In this document: positions 36,933 through 47,077 of the stretch, piece after piece
How positions within the stretch are numbered: the stretch's first letter is position 1
Layout: every line of letters starts with the position of its first letter
Assembly: GCF_009905615.1 (NCBI RefSeq)
Contig: NZ_JAAAKW010000006.1
Coordinates: forward strand, 248,001-312,000
Source: Pseudomonas sp. SLFW
GTDB taxonomy: Bacteria; Pseudomonadota; Gammaproteobacteria; Pseudomonadales; Pseudomonadaceae
Reading direction: 5' to 3'
DNA: 64,000 nucleotides
The notes under the pieces: generated by a model
What the model saw: the letters and a program-made list of their open reading frames with translations, nothing else
What the model was told of the DNA's origin: nothing
Databases searched by the model: none
Made by a program: the position numbers and the translations under genes

Positions 36933-38753
36933 TTACACCTTGGCTTTCTTGGCAGCGCGGGTACGCTCGCTTTCGTCCAGGATCTTCTTGCGAAGACGGA
37001 TGGACTTAGGCGTGACTTCGCACAGCTCGTCTTCCTGGATGTATTCCAGAGCCTGTTCCAGGGTGAAGCGAACAGGTGGGACCAGAGCGATGGTTTCGTC
37101 TTTACCCGAAGCACGCATGTTGTCGAGCTTCTTGCCCTTGGTAGGGTTGACACCCAGGTCGTTGTCGCGGCTGTTCTGGCCGACGATCTGACCGTTGTAG
37201 ATCTCTTGACCGTGTTCTACGAACAGCTTGCCACGAGCCTGCAGGGTTTCCAGGGAGTAGGTCAGCGCCTTGCCGGTTTCAACCGAAACCAGAACGCCGT
37301 TCTGACGGCCGGACATGTGGCCCGACTTCACTGGAGCGTAACGGTCGAAGATCGAGGTCAGGATGCCAGCACCGTTGGTCAGGGTCAGGAACTGGTTACG
37401 GAAACCGATCAGACCGCGAGCAGGGATGTTGTATTCCAGACGAACACGGCCCTTGCCATCCGGCACCATGTTGCTCAGGTCGCCTTTACGCAGACCCATT
37501 TCTTCCATGACCTTGCCCTGGGATTCTTCAGGGATGTCGATGGTGACGTTTTCGAACGGTTCCTGCTTCACGCCGTCGATTTCACGGATGATCACTTCAG
37601 GACGGCCCAGGGCCAGCTCGAAGCCTTCGCGACGCATGGTTTCGATCAGAACCGAGAGGTGCAGCTCACCACGGCCGGAAACCTTGAACTTGTCAGCCGA
37701 GTCGCCTTCTTCAACGCGCAGTGCAACGTTGTACAGCAGCTCTTTGTCCAGACGGTCCTTGATGTTACGGGACGTCACGAACTTGCCTTCTTTACCGCAG
37801 AATGGCGAGTCGTTGACCTGGAAGGTCATGGAAACGGTTGGCTCGTCAACGGTCAACGGCTTCATCGCTTCAACGGCGGTCGGGTCGCACAGGGTGTCGG
37901 AGATGAACAGCTCTTCGAAGCCGCTGATGCAGACGATGTCGCCGGCCGCTGCTTCTTCGACGTCGACGCGGTGCAGACCGTGGTGACCCATCAGTTTCAG
38001 GATACGGCCGTTGCGACGCTTGCCGTCAGCGCTGATCGCCACAACCGGGGTGTTCGGCTTGACGCGACCACGCGCGATACGGCCAACACCGATGACGCCC
38101 AGGAAGCTGTTGTAGTCCAGTGCCGAGATTTGCATCTGGAAAGCGCCATCACGGTCAACTTTCGGAGCAGGCACGTGATCGACGACCGCCTGGTACAGCG
38201 GGGTCATGTCTTCGGCCATGTCGGTGTGGTCCAGACCGGCGATGCCGTTGATGGCCGAAGCGTAAACAACCTGGAAGTCCAGTTGTTCTTCGGTCGCACC
38301 CAGGTTGTCGAACAGGTCGAAAATCTGGTCCAGAACCCAATCCGGACGCGCGCCCGGACGGTCGATCTTGTTGATGACCACGATTGGACGCAGGCCGGCT
38401 TCGAACGCCTTCTTGGTCACGAAACGGGTTTGCGGCATAGGGCCGTCTTGAGCGTCGACCAGCAGCAGAACGGAGTCAACCATCGACATCACGCGCTCTA
38501 CTTCACCGCCGAAGTCGGCGTGGCCCGGGGTGTCCACGATGTTGATGTGGTAGCCATTCCAGTTGATCGCGGTGTTCTTCGCGAGAATGGTAATACCGCG
38601 CTCTTTCTCCTGGTCGTTGGAGTCCATCACGCGTTCGTCGTTGAGCTCGTTGCGCTCAAGGGTGCCGGACTGGCGCAGAAGCTTGTCAACGAGGGTAGTT
38701 TTACCGTGGTCAACGTGAGCAATGATGGCGATGTTGCGTAGATTTTCGATCAC
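36933..38753 (-). CDS. typA: ribosome-associated translational GTPase TypA/BipA
   Basis: EF-G-like GTPase that binds the 70S/50S ribosome and supports growth under stress and at low temperature. 606 residues. G1 [11 protein letters not shown]2/switch [10 protein letters not shown]3 DTPGHADF and G4 NKIDRPGA are intact, followed by the beta-barrel and the BipA-specific C-terminal domain ([14 protein letters not shown]). No change from family is seen. Confidence 0.97.
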   Translation of the reverse strand: MIENLRNIAIIAHVDHGKTTLVDKLLRQSGTLERNELNDERVMDSNDQEKERGITILAKNTAINWNGYHINIVDTPGHADFGGEVERVMSMVDSVLLLVDAQDGPMPQTRFVTKKAFEAGLRPIVVINKIDRPGARPDWVLDQIFDLFDNLGATEEQLDFQVVYASAINGIAGLDHTDMAEDMTPLYQAVVDHVPAPKVDRDGAFQMQISALDYNSFLGVIGVGRIARGRVKPNTPVVAISADGKRRNGRILKLMGHHGLHRVDVEEAAAGDIVCISGFEELFISDTLCDPTAVEAMKPLTVDEPTVSMTFQVNDSPFCGKEGKFVTSRNIKDRLDKELLYNVALRVEEGDSADKFKVSGRGELHLSVLIETMRREGFELALGRPEVIIREIDGVKQEPFENVTIDIPEESQGKVMEEMGLRKGDLSNMVPDGKGRVRLEYNIPARGLIGFRNQFLTLTNGAGILTSIFDRYAPVKSGHMSGRQNGVLVSVETGKALTYSLETLQARGKLFVEHGQEIYNGQIVGQNSRDNDLGVNPTKGKKLDNMRASGKDETIALVPPVRFTLEQALEYIQEDELCEVTPKSIRLRKKILDESERTRAAKKAKV

Positions 38754-38893
38754 TTGTGTATCTCGATCAGAGGATTCGGTCAGCTGAATAATCTTAGACA
38801 GCTATGAACAATGGAGCCGGCGAAAGCCGTTACGGCTGACGACTGGTGTCGGGGGGCCGGTGACGCAAGCCACAGGCAAACAGCCCCGGGCAC

Positions 38894-40348
38894 TTAGCTC
38901 GGTCGATAAACGCGCACATTGGCATGCCCCTCACTGAGCAGATGATGAGCATGCAGGCGACTCATGACGCCTTTGTCGCAATAAAGCAGGTACTGGCGCG
39001 TGTCATCCAGTTCCTTGAAACGGCTGTTCAATGCAAAGAACGGCAACGTTTGTACTTCGACGCCTGACAGGTCAAGCGGGCGATCCTCGGCTTCATCCGG
39101 ATGCCGGATGTCGATGACCACTTGCCCGGCCAGCGCCTGACTGACTTCTTCGACCTGGACGTCCTGGCCCAATTCCTCGATCACGCGATCGATGGGCACC
39201 AGACGGGCGTTTTCGAGCGCACGCTCAAGCACGGCCATGTCGAACTCTTTTTCTTCATGCTCGACGCGGTGGCGTTTGGCCGCAGTCTTTGGATTGACCG
39301 AGATCACACCGCAGTATTCAGGCATGTGCCGGGCAAAATCGCCGGTGCCGATCTGATCGGCCTGGTCGATGATGTCCTGCTTGTGACTGGCGATCAGCGG
39401 GCGCAAGACCAGCTTTTCCGTCACGCAATCGATGACCGACAGGTTGGGCAGCGTCTGGCTGGACACCTGGGAAATCGCTTCGCCGGTCACCAGCGCGTCG
39501 ATTTCCAGCCTGTCGGCAATGTTGGTCGCAGCGCGCAACATCATACGCTTCAATACTACGCCCATATGACTGTTATCGACTTTTCCGAGAATTTCTCCCA
39601 GAACTTCCTCGAACGGTACGCTGACGAACAGCACCCGCTGCGAGCTGCCGTACTTCTTCCAGAGGAAGTGCGCGACTTCCATCACGCCCAGCTCGTGCGC
39701 CCTGCCGCCGAGATTGAAGAAGCAGAAATGGCTCATCAAGCCGCGACGCATGATCTGATAGGCGGCCACGGTGGAGTCGAAGCCACCGGACATCAACACC
39801 AGCGTTTGCTCAAGTGAGCCCAATGGATACCCGCCGATGCTGTCGTGCTGACTGTGGATCACGAACAGGCGCTGATCACGAATCTCGATCCGGACCTCGA
39901 CCTCGGGTGCTTTGAGGGAGATACCGGCGGCATTACATTCACGACGCAGCTTGCTGCCGACGTACTTCTCGACGTCCATCGAGCTGAAGTCGTGATGACC
40001 GGCGCGCTTGCAGCGCACCGAAAAAATCTTGCCGGGCAAGGCATCACCGAAGTGCAGCTTGCACTTCTCGTAGATGTCATCCATGTCGCCCAGCGGGTAC
40101 TGATCGACCTGCAGGAAATGTGCGATGCCCGGCATGCAGCTCAGGCGCTCAGTCATTTCCTGCAAGACTTTCGCATCTTCGACCTTGGTTTCGACCTCAA
40201 GGTTGTCCCACACGCCATCCACCACCAGCGCCGGGTCCAGATCACGGAGCACGGTACGGATGTTCTTGGCCAGCTGCTTGATGAAGCGCTTACGCACAGG
40301 CCGGCTTTTGATGGTGATTTCCGGGAAAACTTTAACGATTAGTTTCAT
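38894..40348 (-). CDS. thiI: tRNA 4-thiouridine synthase ThiI
   Basis: Makes s4U8 in tRNA and can supply sulfur for the thiamine thiazole. From ATG 40348 it has 484 residues: NFLD-THUMP N-terminus (about 1-165), the PP-loop ATP motif SGGFDS (187-192), Cys346 (EYCGVIS) and a C-terminal rhodanese domain with the sulfur-carrying Cys457 (LYCDKGVMS). The rhodanese extension makes this the enteric/Pseudomonas long form. Confidence 0.96.
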   Translation of the reverse strand: MKLIVKVFPEITIKSRPVRKRFIKQLAKNIRTVLRDLDPALVVDGVWDNLEVETKVEDAKVLQEMTERLSCMPGIAHFLQVDQYPLGDMDDIYEKCKLHFGDALPGKIFSVRCKRAGHHDFSSMDVEKYVGSKLRRECNAAGISLKAPEVEVRIEIRDQRLFVIHSQHDSIGGYPLGSLEQTLVLMSGGFDSTVAAYQIMRRGLMSHFCFFNLGGRAHELGVMEVAHFLWKKYGSSQRVLFVSVPFEEVLGEILGKVDNSHMGVVLKRMMLRAATNIADRLEIDALVTGEAISQVSSQTLPNLSVIDCVTEKLVLRPLIASHKQDIIDQADQIGTGDFARHMPEYCGVISVNPKTAAKRHRVEHEEKEFDMAVLERALENARLVPIDRVIEELGQDVQVEEVSQALAGQVVIDIRHPDEAEDRPLDLSGVEVQTLPFFALNSRFKELDDTRQYLLYCDKGVMSRLHAHHLLSEGHANVRVYRPS

Positions 40349-40445
40349 GAAAACAGCGCGCAAGGAGCCGGTCGAAAAAGGGGGGCGCGGATTATAGCGG
40401 AAATTGCTCAAGGTTTAACCAGTTATCGTATAGCCGATCATCAGT

Positions 40446-40491
40446 GCACCAAAATAGGACTGTATACAATCCTAAAGCACCATAAAGGTGC
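40446..40491 (+). promoter_or_regulatory. tandem NtrC-binding sites upstream of glnA
   Basis: The stronger site, GCACCATAAAGGTGC (40477-40491), is an exact match to GCACC-N5-GGTGC. A weaker one, GCACCAAAATAGGAC (40446-40460), keeps the left half. Centres are 31 bases apart, three helical turns, and lie about 80-115 bases upstream of the sigma-54 promoter, the classic enhancer layout. Confidence 0.78.
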
Positions 40492-40564
40492 GCTGTTTTT
40501 CACAAATGCGACGTTTAACGCGCCAAAACCCGGCATTTTCCGATGAAAACCCAACACGGGGCAC

Positions 40565-40580
40565 TGGCATGCAAATTGCT
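40565..40580 (+). promoter_or_regulatory. sigma-54 promoter of glnA
   Basis: TGGCATGCAAATTGCT matches TGGCACG-N4-TTGCW except for C>T at position six, with the required spacing between GG and GC. Transcription should start near 40591 and respond to NtrC under nitrogen limitation. Confidence 0.85.
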
Positions 40581-40679
40581 CCCTTGTGAGGCAGGTTGCC
40601 TTGGCCGACTATCGCGCCCGGCATCACCCATATTTAGGGGCTAACAACTACCCGGCCCTAATCCACCCCGGAGGACAAC

Positions 40680-42086
40680 ATGTCGAAGTCGGTTCAACTC
40701 ATCAAAGATCATGACGTTAAATGGATTGATCTGCGCTTCACTGACACCAAAGGCAAGCAGCAGCACGTCACCATGCCAGCGCGTGACGCACTGGATGATG
40801 ACTTCTTCGAAGTCGGCAAGATGTTCGACGGTTCCTCCATCGAAGGCTGGAAAGGCATCGAAGCTTCCGACATGATCCTGCTGCCAGACGACGAAACCGC
40901 CGTCCTGGACCCGTTCACCGAAGAGCCGACCCTGATCCTGGTTTGCGACATTATCGAACCTTCGACCATGCAAGGCTACGATCGCGACCCGCGCGCCATC
41001 GCTCACCGCGCTGAGGAATACCTGAAGTCCACCGGTATCGGTGACACTGTATTCGTCGGTCCAGAGCCAGAATTCTTCATCTTTGATTCGGTCAAGTTCA
41101 AGTCCGACATCTCCGGCTCCATGTTCAAAATCTTCTCCGAACAAGGTTCGTGGATGACCGACCAGGACGTAGAAGGCGGCAACAAAGGCCACCGTCCAGG
41201 CGTCAAAGGCGGCTACTTCCCAGTGCCACCGGTCGACCACGACCACGAAATCCGTACCGCAATGTGCAACGCTCTGGAAGAAATGGGCCAGATCGTTGAA
41301 GTACACCACCACGAAGTGGCCACTGCGGGTCAGAACGAAATCGGCGTGAAATTCAACACGCTGGTTAAAAAGGCTGACGAAGTCCAGACCCTGAAATACG
41401 TTGTCCACAACGTTGCTGACGCCTATGGCCGCACCGCGACCTTCATGCCGAAACCTCTGTACGGCGACAACGGTTCGGGCATGCACGTCCACATGTCCAT
41501 CGCCAAAGATGGCAAGAACACCTTCGCAGGCGAAGGCTATGCCGGCCTGTCCGAAACCGCGCTGTTCTTCATCGGCGGTATCATCAAGCACGGTAAGGCC
41601 CTGAACGGCTTCACCAACCCGGCGACCAACTCGTACAAGCGTCTGGTCCCAGGCTTCGAAGCGCCAGTCATGCTGGCCTACTCGGCCCGTAACCGCTCCG
41701 CTTCGATCCGTATTCCTTACGTCTCCAGCCCACGTGGCCGTCGTATCGAAGCACGTTTCCCGGACCCGGCAGCCAACCCGTACCTGGCCTTCGCAGCTTT
41801 GCTGATGGCCGGTCTGGACGGTATCCAGAACAAGATTCACCCTGGCGACGCAGCTGACAAAAACCTGTATGACCTGCCACCTGAAGAGGCTGCAGAGATC
41901 CCACAAGTGTGCGGCAGCCTGAAAGAAGCCCTGGAAGAGCTGGACAAAGGTCGTGCGTTCCTGACCAAAGGCGGCGTATTCAGCGATGACTTCATCGACG
42001 CGTACATCCACCTGAAGTCGGAAGAAGAAATCAAAGTACGCACTTTCGTACACCCACTGGAATACGACCTGTACTACAGCGTCTGA
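40680..42086 (+). CDS. glnA: glutamine synthetase type I
   Basis: Central ammonia-assimilating enzyme (glutamate + NH3 + ATP to glutamine), a dodecamer. 468 residues. Motifs include [13 protein letters not shown], the metal-site [20 protein letters not shown] and the adenylylation loop near Tyr397 ([10 protein letters not shown]), so activity is likely tuned by GlnE adenylylation. Codon choice is highly biased, as for strongly expressed genes. GGAGGA precedes the ATG. Confidence 0.98.
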   Translation: MSKSVQLIKDHDVKWIDLRFTDTKGKQQHVTMPARDALDDDFFEVGKMFDGSSIEGWKGIEASDMILLPDDETAVLDPFTEEPTLILVCDIIEPSTMQGYDRDPRAIAHRAEEYLKSTGIGDTVFVGPEPEFFIFDSVKFKSDISGSMFKIFSEQGSWMTDQDVEGGNKGHRPGVKGGYFPVPPVDHDHEIRTAMCNALEEMGQIVEVHHHEVATAGQNEIGVKFNTLVKKADEVQTLKYVVHNVADAYGRTATFMPKPLYGDNGSGMHVHMSIAKDGKNTFAGEGYAGLSETALFFIGGIIKHGKALNGFTNPATNSYKRLVPGFEAPVMLAYSARNRSASIRIPYVSSPRGRRIEARFPDPAANPYLAFAALLMAGLDGIQNKIHPGDAADKNLYDLPPEEAAEIPQVCGSLKEALEELDKGRAFLTKGGVFSDDFIDAYIHLKSEEEIKVRTFVHPLEYDLYYSV

Positions 42087-42112
42087 TCCCGTAGGGTCGC
42101 GACAGCGGCTTG

Positions 42113-42147
42113 AAAAAAGAGGCCTCCTTCGGGAGGTCTTTTTTGTG
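42113..42147 (+). terminator. rho-independent terminator of glnA
   Basis: AAAAAAGAGGCCTCC and GGAGGTCTTTTTT form a stem with a small bulge around TTCG, followed by T residues; it starts 27 bases after the glnA stop. This should separate glnA from most downstream ntrBC transcription. Confidence 0.88.
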
Positions 42148-42260
42148 CCTGCGAAAAATGGGCCTGTGGTATTTGTTTATCGCGCTTTCAGGGGATTTTT
42201 CTGGATACTGCTCGGCTCGCCGGCAGGCTGTATGCCGCCATCACCTCCAAGGACTTTCAA

Positions 42261-42827
42261 ATGCTGAAATCGCTCTGGCTCACGCTCCTGCTCTCTTTTT
42301 TGCTGATCGGCTGCACCAGCGGGTCTCCTACTGTCACCACCCCGGTCGAAGTACAGGCACTGCTGAACACGATCACCCAACGCCTCAACATCGCCAACGA
42401 CGTAGCCCTGAGCAAGTTCTACAGCGGCAAGCCAGTGCAGGACTCTGAGCGTGAGCGCCAGGTGATCGCCAATGCCGAGTCCCAGGCTGCCACCTATCGC
42501 CTCGACACAGGCGATGTCCGCGCATTCATGACGGCGCAAATCGAAGCGAACAAGGTCGTGCAGTACGGGCGGATTGCGCAGTGGCGTGAAACCGGGCGGG
42601 CACCGGCGCAACCGGCGGCCAGTCAGATGGCGGGAATCCGGACGCAACTGGATGCGCTGCAACCGCAGATGATGAAAAACCTGGCTGCATTCGTGCCGCG
42701 TCGAAACGACAGCGCCTGCTCAAGCTGGCTGCTCGCCGAGATTCAGCGCCAGACCACCGATCCCGTCATGCTCAAGGCACTGGAACAGGCGACTGACGGG
42801 TTGTGCAAGGCACAGCCGAAAACCTGA
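42261..42827 (+). CDS. exported AroQ-type chorismate mutase, predicted lipoprotein
   Basis: 188 residues resembling the periplasmic gamma-class AroQ chorismate mutases (chorismate to prephenate). Family features: the helix LLNTITQRLNIANDVALSKF (Arg and Lys of the active site), PVQDSERERQVI and QIEANKVVQY. Residues 1-18 are a signal peptide whose end LIGC is a lipobox, so lipidation at Cys18 is predicted; other exported members are usually soluble. AAGGAC lies before the ATG. Role outside the cytoplasm is not established. Confidence 0.85.
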   Translation: MLKSLWLTLLLSFLLIGCTSGSPTVTTPVEVQALLNTITQRLNIANDVALSKFYSGKPVQDSERERQVIANAESQAATYRLDTGDVRAFMTAQIEANKVVQYGRIAQWRETGRAPAQPAASQMAGIRTQLDALQPQMMKNLAAFVPRRNDSACSSWLLAEIQRQTTDPVMLKALEQATDGLCKAQPKT

Positions 42828-42959
42828 CGGATTAACGTTTCGACACACTCAGCGGGTGACACTGCCCTTCGGGTTTTGCTCTATGCTGGCGCCTGTGCCC
42901 GGCAGCCTCGTCTGCGCTGCGCCAGTTGTCGTTCTCCTGATCGTGGTAACGGAGTTTTC

Positions 42960-43478
42960 ATGCGTCAAAGCCTTGCCCTTGTGCTGCTGTTGTTGGCACT
43001 GCCCGCAGCTGCCCAGATCTACAAATACACCGACGCCAACGGCAATACGGCTTTCACCAACCAGCCGCCCGACGGGGCGAAGGTCCAGACGGTGGACCTG
43101 CCTCCGTTGAACAGAGTCGGGACCACCGCACCACCCGCGAGCTCATCACCCGTCCAGAATCAGGCGCAGCCGGTCAGCGCGTCTTACCAGACGCTGCAAC
43201 TGACCGATCTGCCAAACGACGAAGCCTTACGGGCCAATAACGGCTCGTTTCTGGTCGGTGTGATGATTCAGCCACGTCTGCAAGCCGGGCATCAGTTGCA
43301 ATTGCTGGTGGACGGCAGACCTTACGGCGCACCGACCAACGTGCCGCGGATTCAGGTCACCGACCTGGACCGGGGCGAACACAGCCTGTCCGTTCAGGTG
43401 CTGCAAGGCGCCCAGGTCATTCAGCAGAGCCAGACCATTAACTTGACCGTGCAGCGAGTTCATGTCGGCAAACCCTAA
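42960..43478 (+). CDS. DUF4124 exported protein
   Basis: 172 residues with a signal peptide (about 1-18, ALPAAA) followed by a DUF4124 domain (IYKYTDANGNTAFTNQPP, about 20-50), a Pro/Ser/Ala linker and a C-terminal beta-rich domain with LLVDGRPYG and LDRGEHSLSVQV. Function unknown. Start chosen at the ATG 42960, which begins the signal peptide. The next gene is a paralogue overlapping by 17 bases. Confidence 0.85.
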   Translation: MRQSLALVLLLLALPAAAQIYKYTDANGNTAFTNQPPDGAKVQTVDLPPLNRVGTTAPPASSSPVQNQAQPVSASYQTLQLTDLPNDEALRANNGSFLVGVMIQPRLQAGHQLQLLVDGRPYGAPTNVPRIQVTDLDRGEHSLSVQVLQGAQVIQQSQTINLTVQRVHVGKP

Positions 43479-44103
43479 ACACGTCTGGCTGCATTGGGCG
43501 CTGATCTGTGTGCTGATGCTCATCGGCCACTCTGCCGTCGCCGAGGTTTATACCTACATTGATGCAGAGGGGAATCGGGTCTTCACCGATCAGCCGCACA
43601 AGAATGCGAAAAAGGTCGATATTGCCCCGAGCAACCAGATCAGGTCAGCCCCTAAAAAGCCCAGCCAGGCCTCCAGCGCCAAGCCCAAACCGGGACCGTT
43701 ATTTCACTACCAGTTGCTGCGCATTCTCGCGCCGGAGCCGGACAGCACGATTCGCGACATCCAGGGCAACCTGATCGTGACGGTCACCAACGATCCTGAG
43801 CTGCAACCCGGCCACGTCTACCGGCTGCTGCTCGACGGAAAGGTTTATGGCGATGCGGGGCGCAGCCCGGTGTTTCCGTTGACCAACATTGATCGCGGAA
43901 CGCACCAGCTGTCGATCGAGATCGTGGATCAGTATGGTCGCGTGGCCGAACGCACGCCCAACCAGCCGTTTCACATGATGCGGATTTCACTCGCACAGAA
44001 GCGCCTCGCCAATCCTTGCAAGAACGAGGAGTACGGCGTGCGCCCAGAATGTCCGATCAAGGACAAGCCACCTGAAGAGAGCAGCATCCTGCCTTTTTTC
44101 TAA
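43462..44103 (+). CDS. DUF4124 exported protein, paralogue
   Basis: 213 residues. Signal peptide about 1-28, then the DUF4124 core VYTYIDAEGNRVFTDQPH and the same C-terminal domain as the preceding protein (LLLDGKVYG, IDRGTHQLSIEI). A C-terminal tail holds two cysteines (ANPCKNEEYGVRPECP). It overlaps the upstream gene by 17 bases. The pair sits between glnA and ntrB; a link with nitrogen control is unproven. Confidence 0.85.
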   Translation: MSANPKHVWLHWALICVLMLIGHSAVAEVYTYIDAEGNRVFTDQPHKNAKKVDIAPSNQIRSAPKKPSQASSAKPKPGPLFHYQLLRILAPEPDSTIRDIQGNLIVTVTNDPELQPGHVYRLLLDGKVYGDAGRSPVFPLTNIDRGTHQLSIEIVDQYGRVAERTPNQPFHMMRISLAQKRLANPCKNEEYGVRPECPIKDKPPEESSILPFF

Positions 44104-44124
44104 CGCCCTCCCTAAAGCGGCTAA

Positions 44125-44181
44125 GCTCCATAATGGTGCACAACCTGAACAGGCGCTCCGATTAAAACCCCATTTTGGTTC
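44125..44181 (+). promoter_or_regulatory. candidate NtrC sites upstream of ntrBC
   Basis: GCTCCATAATGGTGC (44125-44139) matches GCACC-N5-GGTGC at 9 of 10 positions; ACCCCATTTTGGTTC (44167-44181) matches at 7 of 10. Their centres are 42 bases apart, four helical turns, and about 95-135 bases upstream of the sigma-54 element. Confidence 0.5.
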
Positions 44182-44266
44182 ACGATTCGCAAGCCGCTGC
44201 TCAATCTGCGCGCCTGCCGTCCAAAAAACGACCGAAACACTCCATTCGACGCTTCTTTTCGGAGCT

Positions 44267-44282
44267 TGGTTTGGTTTTTGCA
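44267..44282 (+). promoter_or_regulatory. candidate sigma-54 promoter of ntrBC
   Basis: TGGTTTGGTTTTTGCA keeps TGG, the G at position seven, TTGC and W of the TGGCACG-N4-TTGCW consensus, with exact GG-to-GC spacing. Transcription would start near 44293, giving a leader of about 117 bases to ntrB. Confidence 0.52.
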
Positions 44283-44409
44283 TTTTCCACACAATCAGCA
44301 GGAATTTTAGCGCCATCCGCCGTCTTCCACCGCTGGCGAAGACCAATCAGCGCCTGCACGTCTGGGCCTATTCCCTTGTGCAATGAGCCAAAAGAGGTCA
44401 ACGAGATTC

Positions 44410-45495
44410 ATGACAATCAGCGACACGTTGCACCGACTGTTACTCGACAACCTGACCACTGCCACGATTTTGCTCAACTCGGACTTGCGTCTGGAGTACA
44501 TGAACCCGGCTGCCGAAATGCTGCTGGCGATCAGTGGCCAGCGTAGTCACGGGCAGTTCATCAGTGAGTTGTTCACCGAGTCCGCCGAGGCTCTGAGTTC
44601 ACTGCGCCAAGCGGTGGAACAGGCGCACCCGTTCACCAAGCGCGAAGCCATGCTGACTGCGCTGACCGGCCAAACGCTGACCGTCGATTACGCCGTGACG
44701 CCGATTTTGTCGCAAGGCGAGACCATGCTGCTGCTTGAGGTTCATCCCCGTGATCGCCTGTTGCGCATCACCAAGGAAGAGGCCCAGCTATCCAAGCAGG
44801 AAACCACCAAAATGCTGGTGCGTGGCTTGGCGCATGAAATAAAGAACCCCCTCGGTGGAATTCGTGGGGCCGCGCAGTTGTTGGCGCGTGAGCTGCCGGA
44901 AGAGAGCCTTAAGGACTACACCAACGTCATCATCGAAGAAGCCGACCGCCTGCGTAATCTGGTCGACCGGATGCTGGGCTCGAACAAGCTGCCGTCACTG
45001 GCGATGACCAACGTCCACGAAGTGCTGGAGCGTGTGTGCAGCCTGGTCGAGGCCGAAAGCCAGGGTTGCATCACGTTGGTGCGCGACTATGACCCAAGTA
45101 TCCCTGACGTGTTGATCGACCGGGATCAAATGGTCCAGGCGGTGCTTAATATTGTGCGCAACGCGATGCAGGCCATCAGCGGGCAGAACGAACTGCGCTT
45201 GGGTCGGATCAGCCTGCGCACCCGTGCGATGCGTCAATTCACCATCGGCCATGTGCGCCATCGGCTGGTGAGCAAGATTGAAATCATCGATAACGGTCCC
45301 GGCATTCCCCCGGAACTTCAGGAAACGATTTTCTACCCCATGGTCAGTGGCCGTCCGGACGGTACCGGGCTGGGCCTTGCCATCACCCAGAACATCATCA
45401 GTCAGCACCAGGGGCTGATCGAGTGTGACAGCCATCCTGGCCACACCACTTTCTCGATCTTCCTGCCGCTGGAACAAGGAGCAGCTTCGACATGA
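44410..45495 (+). CDS. ntrB: nitrogen regulation sensor kinase NtrB
   Basis: Cytoplasmic histidine kinase/phosphatase of NtrC, controlled by PII. From ATG 44410 it has 361 residues: an N-terminal PAS domain (about 8-115), H-box with phospho-acceptor H142 (AHEIKNPLGGIRGAAQLL), N-box IVRNAMQAI and G-boxes DNGPGIP and DGTGLGLAI. No membrane segments, as expected. Stop overlaps ntrC start by four bases. Confidence 0.95.
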   Translation: MTISDTLHRLLLDNLTTATILLNSDLRLEYMNPAAEMLLAISGQRSHGQFISELFTESAEALSSLRQAVEQAHPFTKREAMLTALTGQTLTVDYAVTPILSQGETMLLLEVHPRDRLLRITKEEAQLSKQETTKMLVRGLAHEIKNPLGGIRGAAQLLARELPEESLKDYTNVIIEEADRLRNLVDRMLGSNKLPSLAMTNVHEVLERVCSLVEAESQGCITLVRDYDPSIPDVLIDRDQMVQAVLNIVRNAMQAISGQNELRLGRISLRTRAMRQFTIGHVRHRLVSKIEIIDNGPGIPPELQETIFYPMVSGRPDGTGLGLAITQNIISQHQGLIECDSHPGHTTFSIFLPLEQGAAST

Positions 45496-46928
45496 GCCGT
45501 AGTGAAACTGTCTGGATCGTCGACGACGACCGTTCCATCCGCTGGGTACTGGAAAAGGCCTTGCAGCAAGAAGGCATGACCACGCAGAGCTTCGACAGCG
45601 CCGATGGCGTGATGAGTCGTCTTGCGCGCCAACAGCCGGACGTGATCATTTCCGACATCCGCATGCCCGGCGCCAGCGGGCTGGACCTGTTGGCGCGGAT
45701 TCGCGAACAGCACCCGCGCCTGCCGGTCATCATCATGACCGCGCATTCGGACCTGGACAGTGCCGTGGCCTCGTATCAAGGCGGCGCCTTCGAATACCTG
45801 CCCAAGCCTTTCGACGTCGATGAAGCGGTTTCGCTGGTCAAGCGCGCCAATCAGCACGCTCAGGAACAACAGGGCATGGACGTTGCGCCAACCCTGACCC
45901 GCACCCCGGAAATCATCGGCGAAGCCCCGGCGATGCAGGAAGTGTTTCGCGCCATCGGGCGTTTGAGCCATTCCAACATCACGGTGTTGATCAACGGCGA
46001 ATCGGGGACCGGTAAAGAACTGGTAGCTCACGCCTTGCATCGCCACAGCCCGCGTTCGGCCTCGCCGTTCATCGCGCTGAACATGGCGGCGATCCCGAAA
46101 GACCTGATGGAATCCGAGCTGTTCGGTCACGAGAAAGGCGCTTTCACCGGCGCTGCGAACCTGCGTCGCGGACGTTTCGAACAGGCTGACGGCGGCACGC
46201 TGTTCCTCGACGAAATCGGCGACATGCCGGCCGACACCCAGACCCGCCTGTTGCGCGTACTGGCCGATGGCGAGTTCTACCGCGTGGGCGGCCACGTGCC
46301 GGTCAAGGTGGACGTGCGCATCATCGCGGCGACTCACCAGAATCTGGAAACGCTGGTTCAGGCCGGGAAATTCCGTGAGGACCTGTTCCACCGTCTGAAC
46401 GTGATTCGCATCCACATTCCGCGCATGTCCGACCGTCGCGAGGACATTCCGACCCTGGCCAGGCACTTCCTGAGCCGCGCCGCGCAGGAGTTGGCGGTCG
46501 AGCCGAAGCTGTTGAAGGCCGAGACCGAGGAATACCTCAAGCACCTGCCATGGCCGGGCAACGTGCGTCAGCTGGAAAACACCTGCCGCTGGATCACGGT
46601 CATGGCCTCGGGCCGCGAAGTGCACATCAGCGATCTGCCGCCGGAGCTGCTGAGCCTGCCGCAAGATGCCGCCCCTGTCACCAATTGGGAACAGGCGTTG
46701 CGTCAATGGGCCGATCAGGCGTTGGCGCGCGGACAGTCCAGCCTGCTGGACAGCGCCGTGCCGACGTTCGAACGCATCATGATCGAAACCGCCCTCAAGC
46801 ACACCGCAGGCCGTCGTCGCGACGCTGCTGTATTGCTGGGCTGGGGCCGCAACACCTTGACCCGCAAGATCAAGGAATTGGGAATGAAGATCGATGGTGG
46901 GGATGATGATGAGGGGGATGAGGGTTAA
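45492..46928 (+). CDS. ntrC: nitrogen regulator NtrC
   Basis: Sigma-54 enhancer-binding activator, 478 residues. Receiver domain with phospho-acceptor D55 (IISDIRMPG); AAA+ domain with Walker A GESGTGKE, the sigma-54-contact loop GAFTGA and Walker [10 protein letters not shown]-terminal Fis-type helix-turn-helix ([24 protein letters not shown]). Expected to bind the sites found before glnA and before its own operon. The C-terminus ends in an acidic run. Confidence 0.96.
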   Translation: MSRSETVWIVDDDRSIRWVLEKALQQEGMTTQSFDSADGVMSRLARQQPDVIISDIRMPGASGLDLLARIREQHPRLPVIIMTAHSDLDSAVASYQGGAFEYLPKPFDVDEAVSLVKRANQHAQEQQGMDVAPTLTRTPEIIGEAPAMQEVFRAIGRLSHSNITVLINGESGTGKELVAHALHRHSPRSASPFIALNMAAIPKDLMESELFGHEKGAFTGAANLRRGRFEQADGGTLFLDEIGDMPADTQTRLLRVLADGEFYRVGGHVPVKVDVRIIAATHQNLETLVQAGKFREDLFHRLNVIRIHIPRMSDRREDIPTLARHFLSRAAQELAVEPKLLKAETEEYLKHLPWPGNVRQLENTCRWITVMASGREVHISDLPPELLSLPQDAAPVTNWEQALRQWADQALARGQSSLLDSAVPTFERIMIETALKHTAGRRRDAAVLLGWGRNTLTRKIKELGMKIDGGDDDEGDEG

Positions 46929-46962
46929 GCCCTGCCCTCAATCATCGGGAACACCTTGCCAT

Positions 46963-47044
46963 TGTAGGAGTGAGCTTGCTCGCGATCTGTCAGTCGCCTT
47001 CGAGGTGACTGAGCCAACGCATCGCGAGCAAGCTCACTCCTACA
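46963..47044. repeat. REP doublet, class B
   Basis: Units at 46963-46986 and 47021-47044 in inverted orientation, identical to the doublet at 30445 in the core GTGAGCTTGCTCGCGAT. It sits between convergent ntrC and the aldo/keto reductase gene. Confidence 0.92.
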
Positions 47045-47077
47045 GGGTCCGCATTTCAAATCAAGCGGATCTGTGCG

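Larger units (their letters stand above)
40349..40679. other. 331-base regulatory gap between thiI and glnA
   Basis: This divergent gap holds two NtrC-type sites (40446-40460 and 40477-40491) and a sigma-54 promoter (40565-40580), listed separately. The remaining ~100 bases before glnA are leader. The thiI side (40349-40440) has no promoter I can assign with confidence. Confidence 0.7.
44104..44409. other. 306-base leader between the DUF4124 pair and ntrB
   Basis: It contains two NtrC-like sites and a sigma-54-type promoter (separate entries). Nothing else is recognised. The region is rich in T/A tracts compared with the flanking genes. Confidence 0.6.

Noticed and set aside
37206..38741. 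511-codon frame antisense to typA
   Set aside because: It mirrors the typA reading frame and its product is low-complexity, rich in Val, Asp and Gln, with no family features.
40641..42053. 470-codon frame antisense to glnA
   Set aside because: glnA is unmistakable on the other strand; biased codon use in GC-rich genes leaves long open antisense frames, and this one has no recognisable domain.
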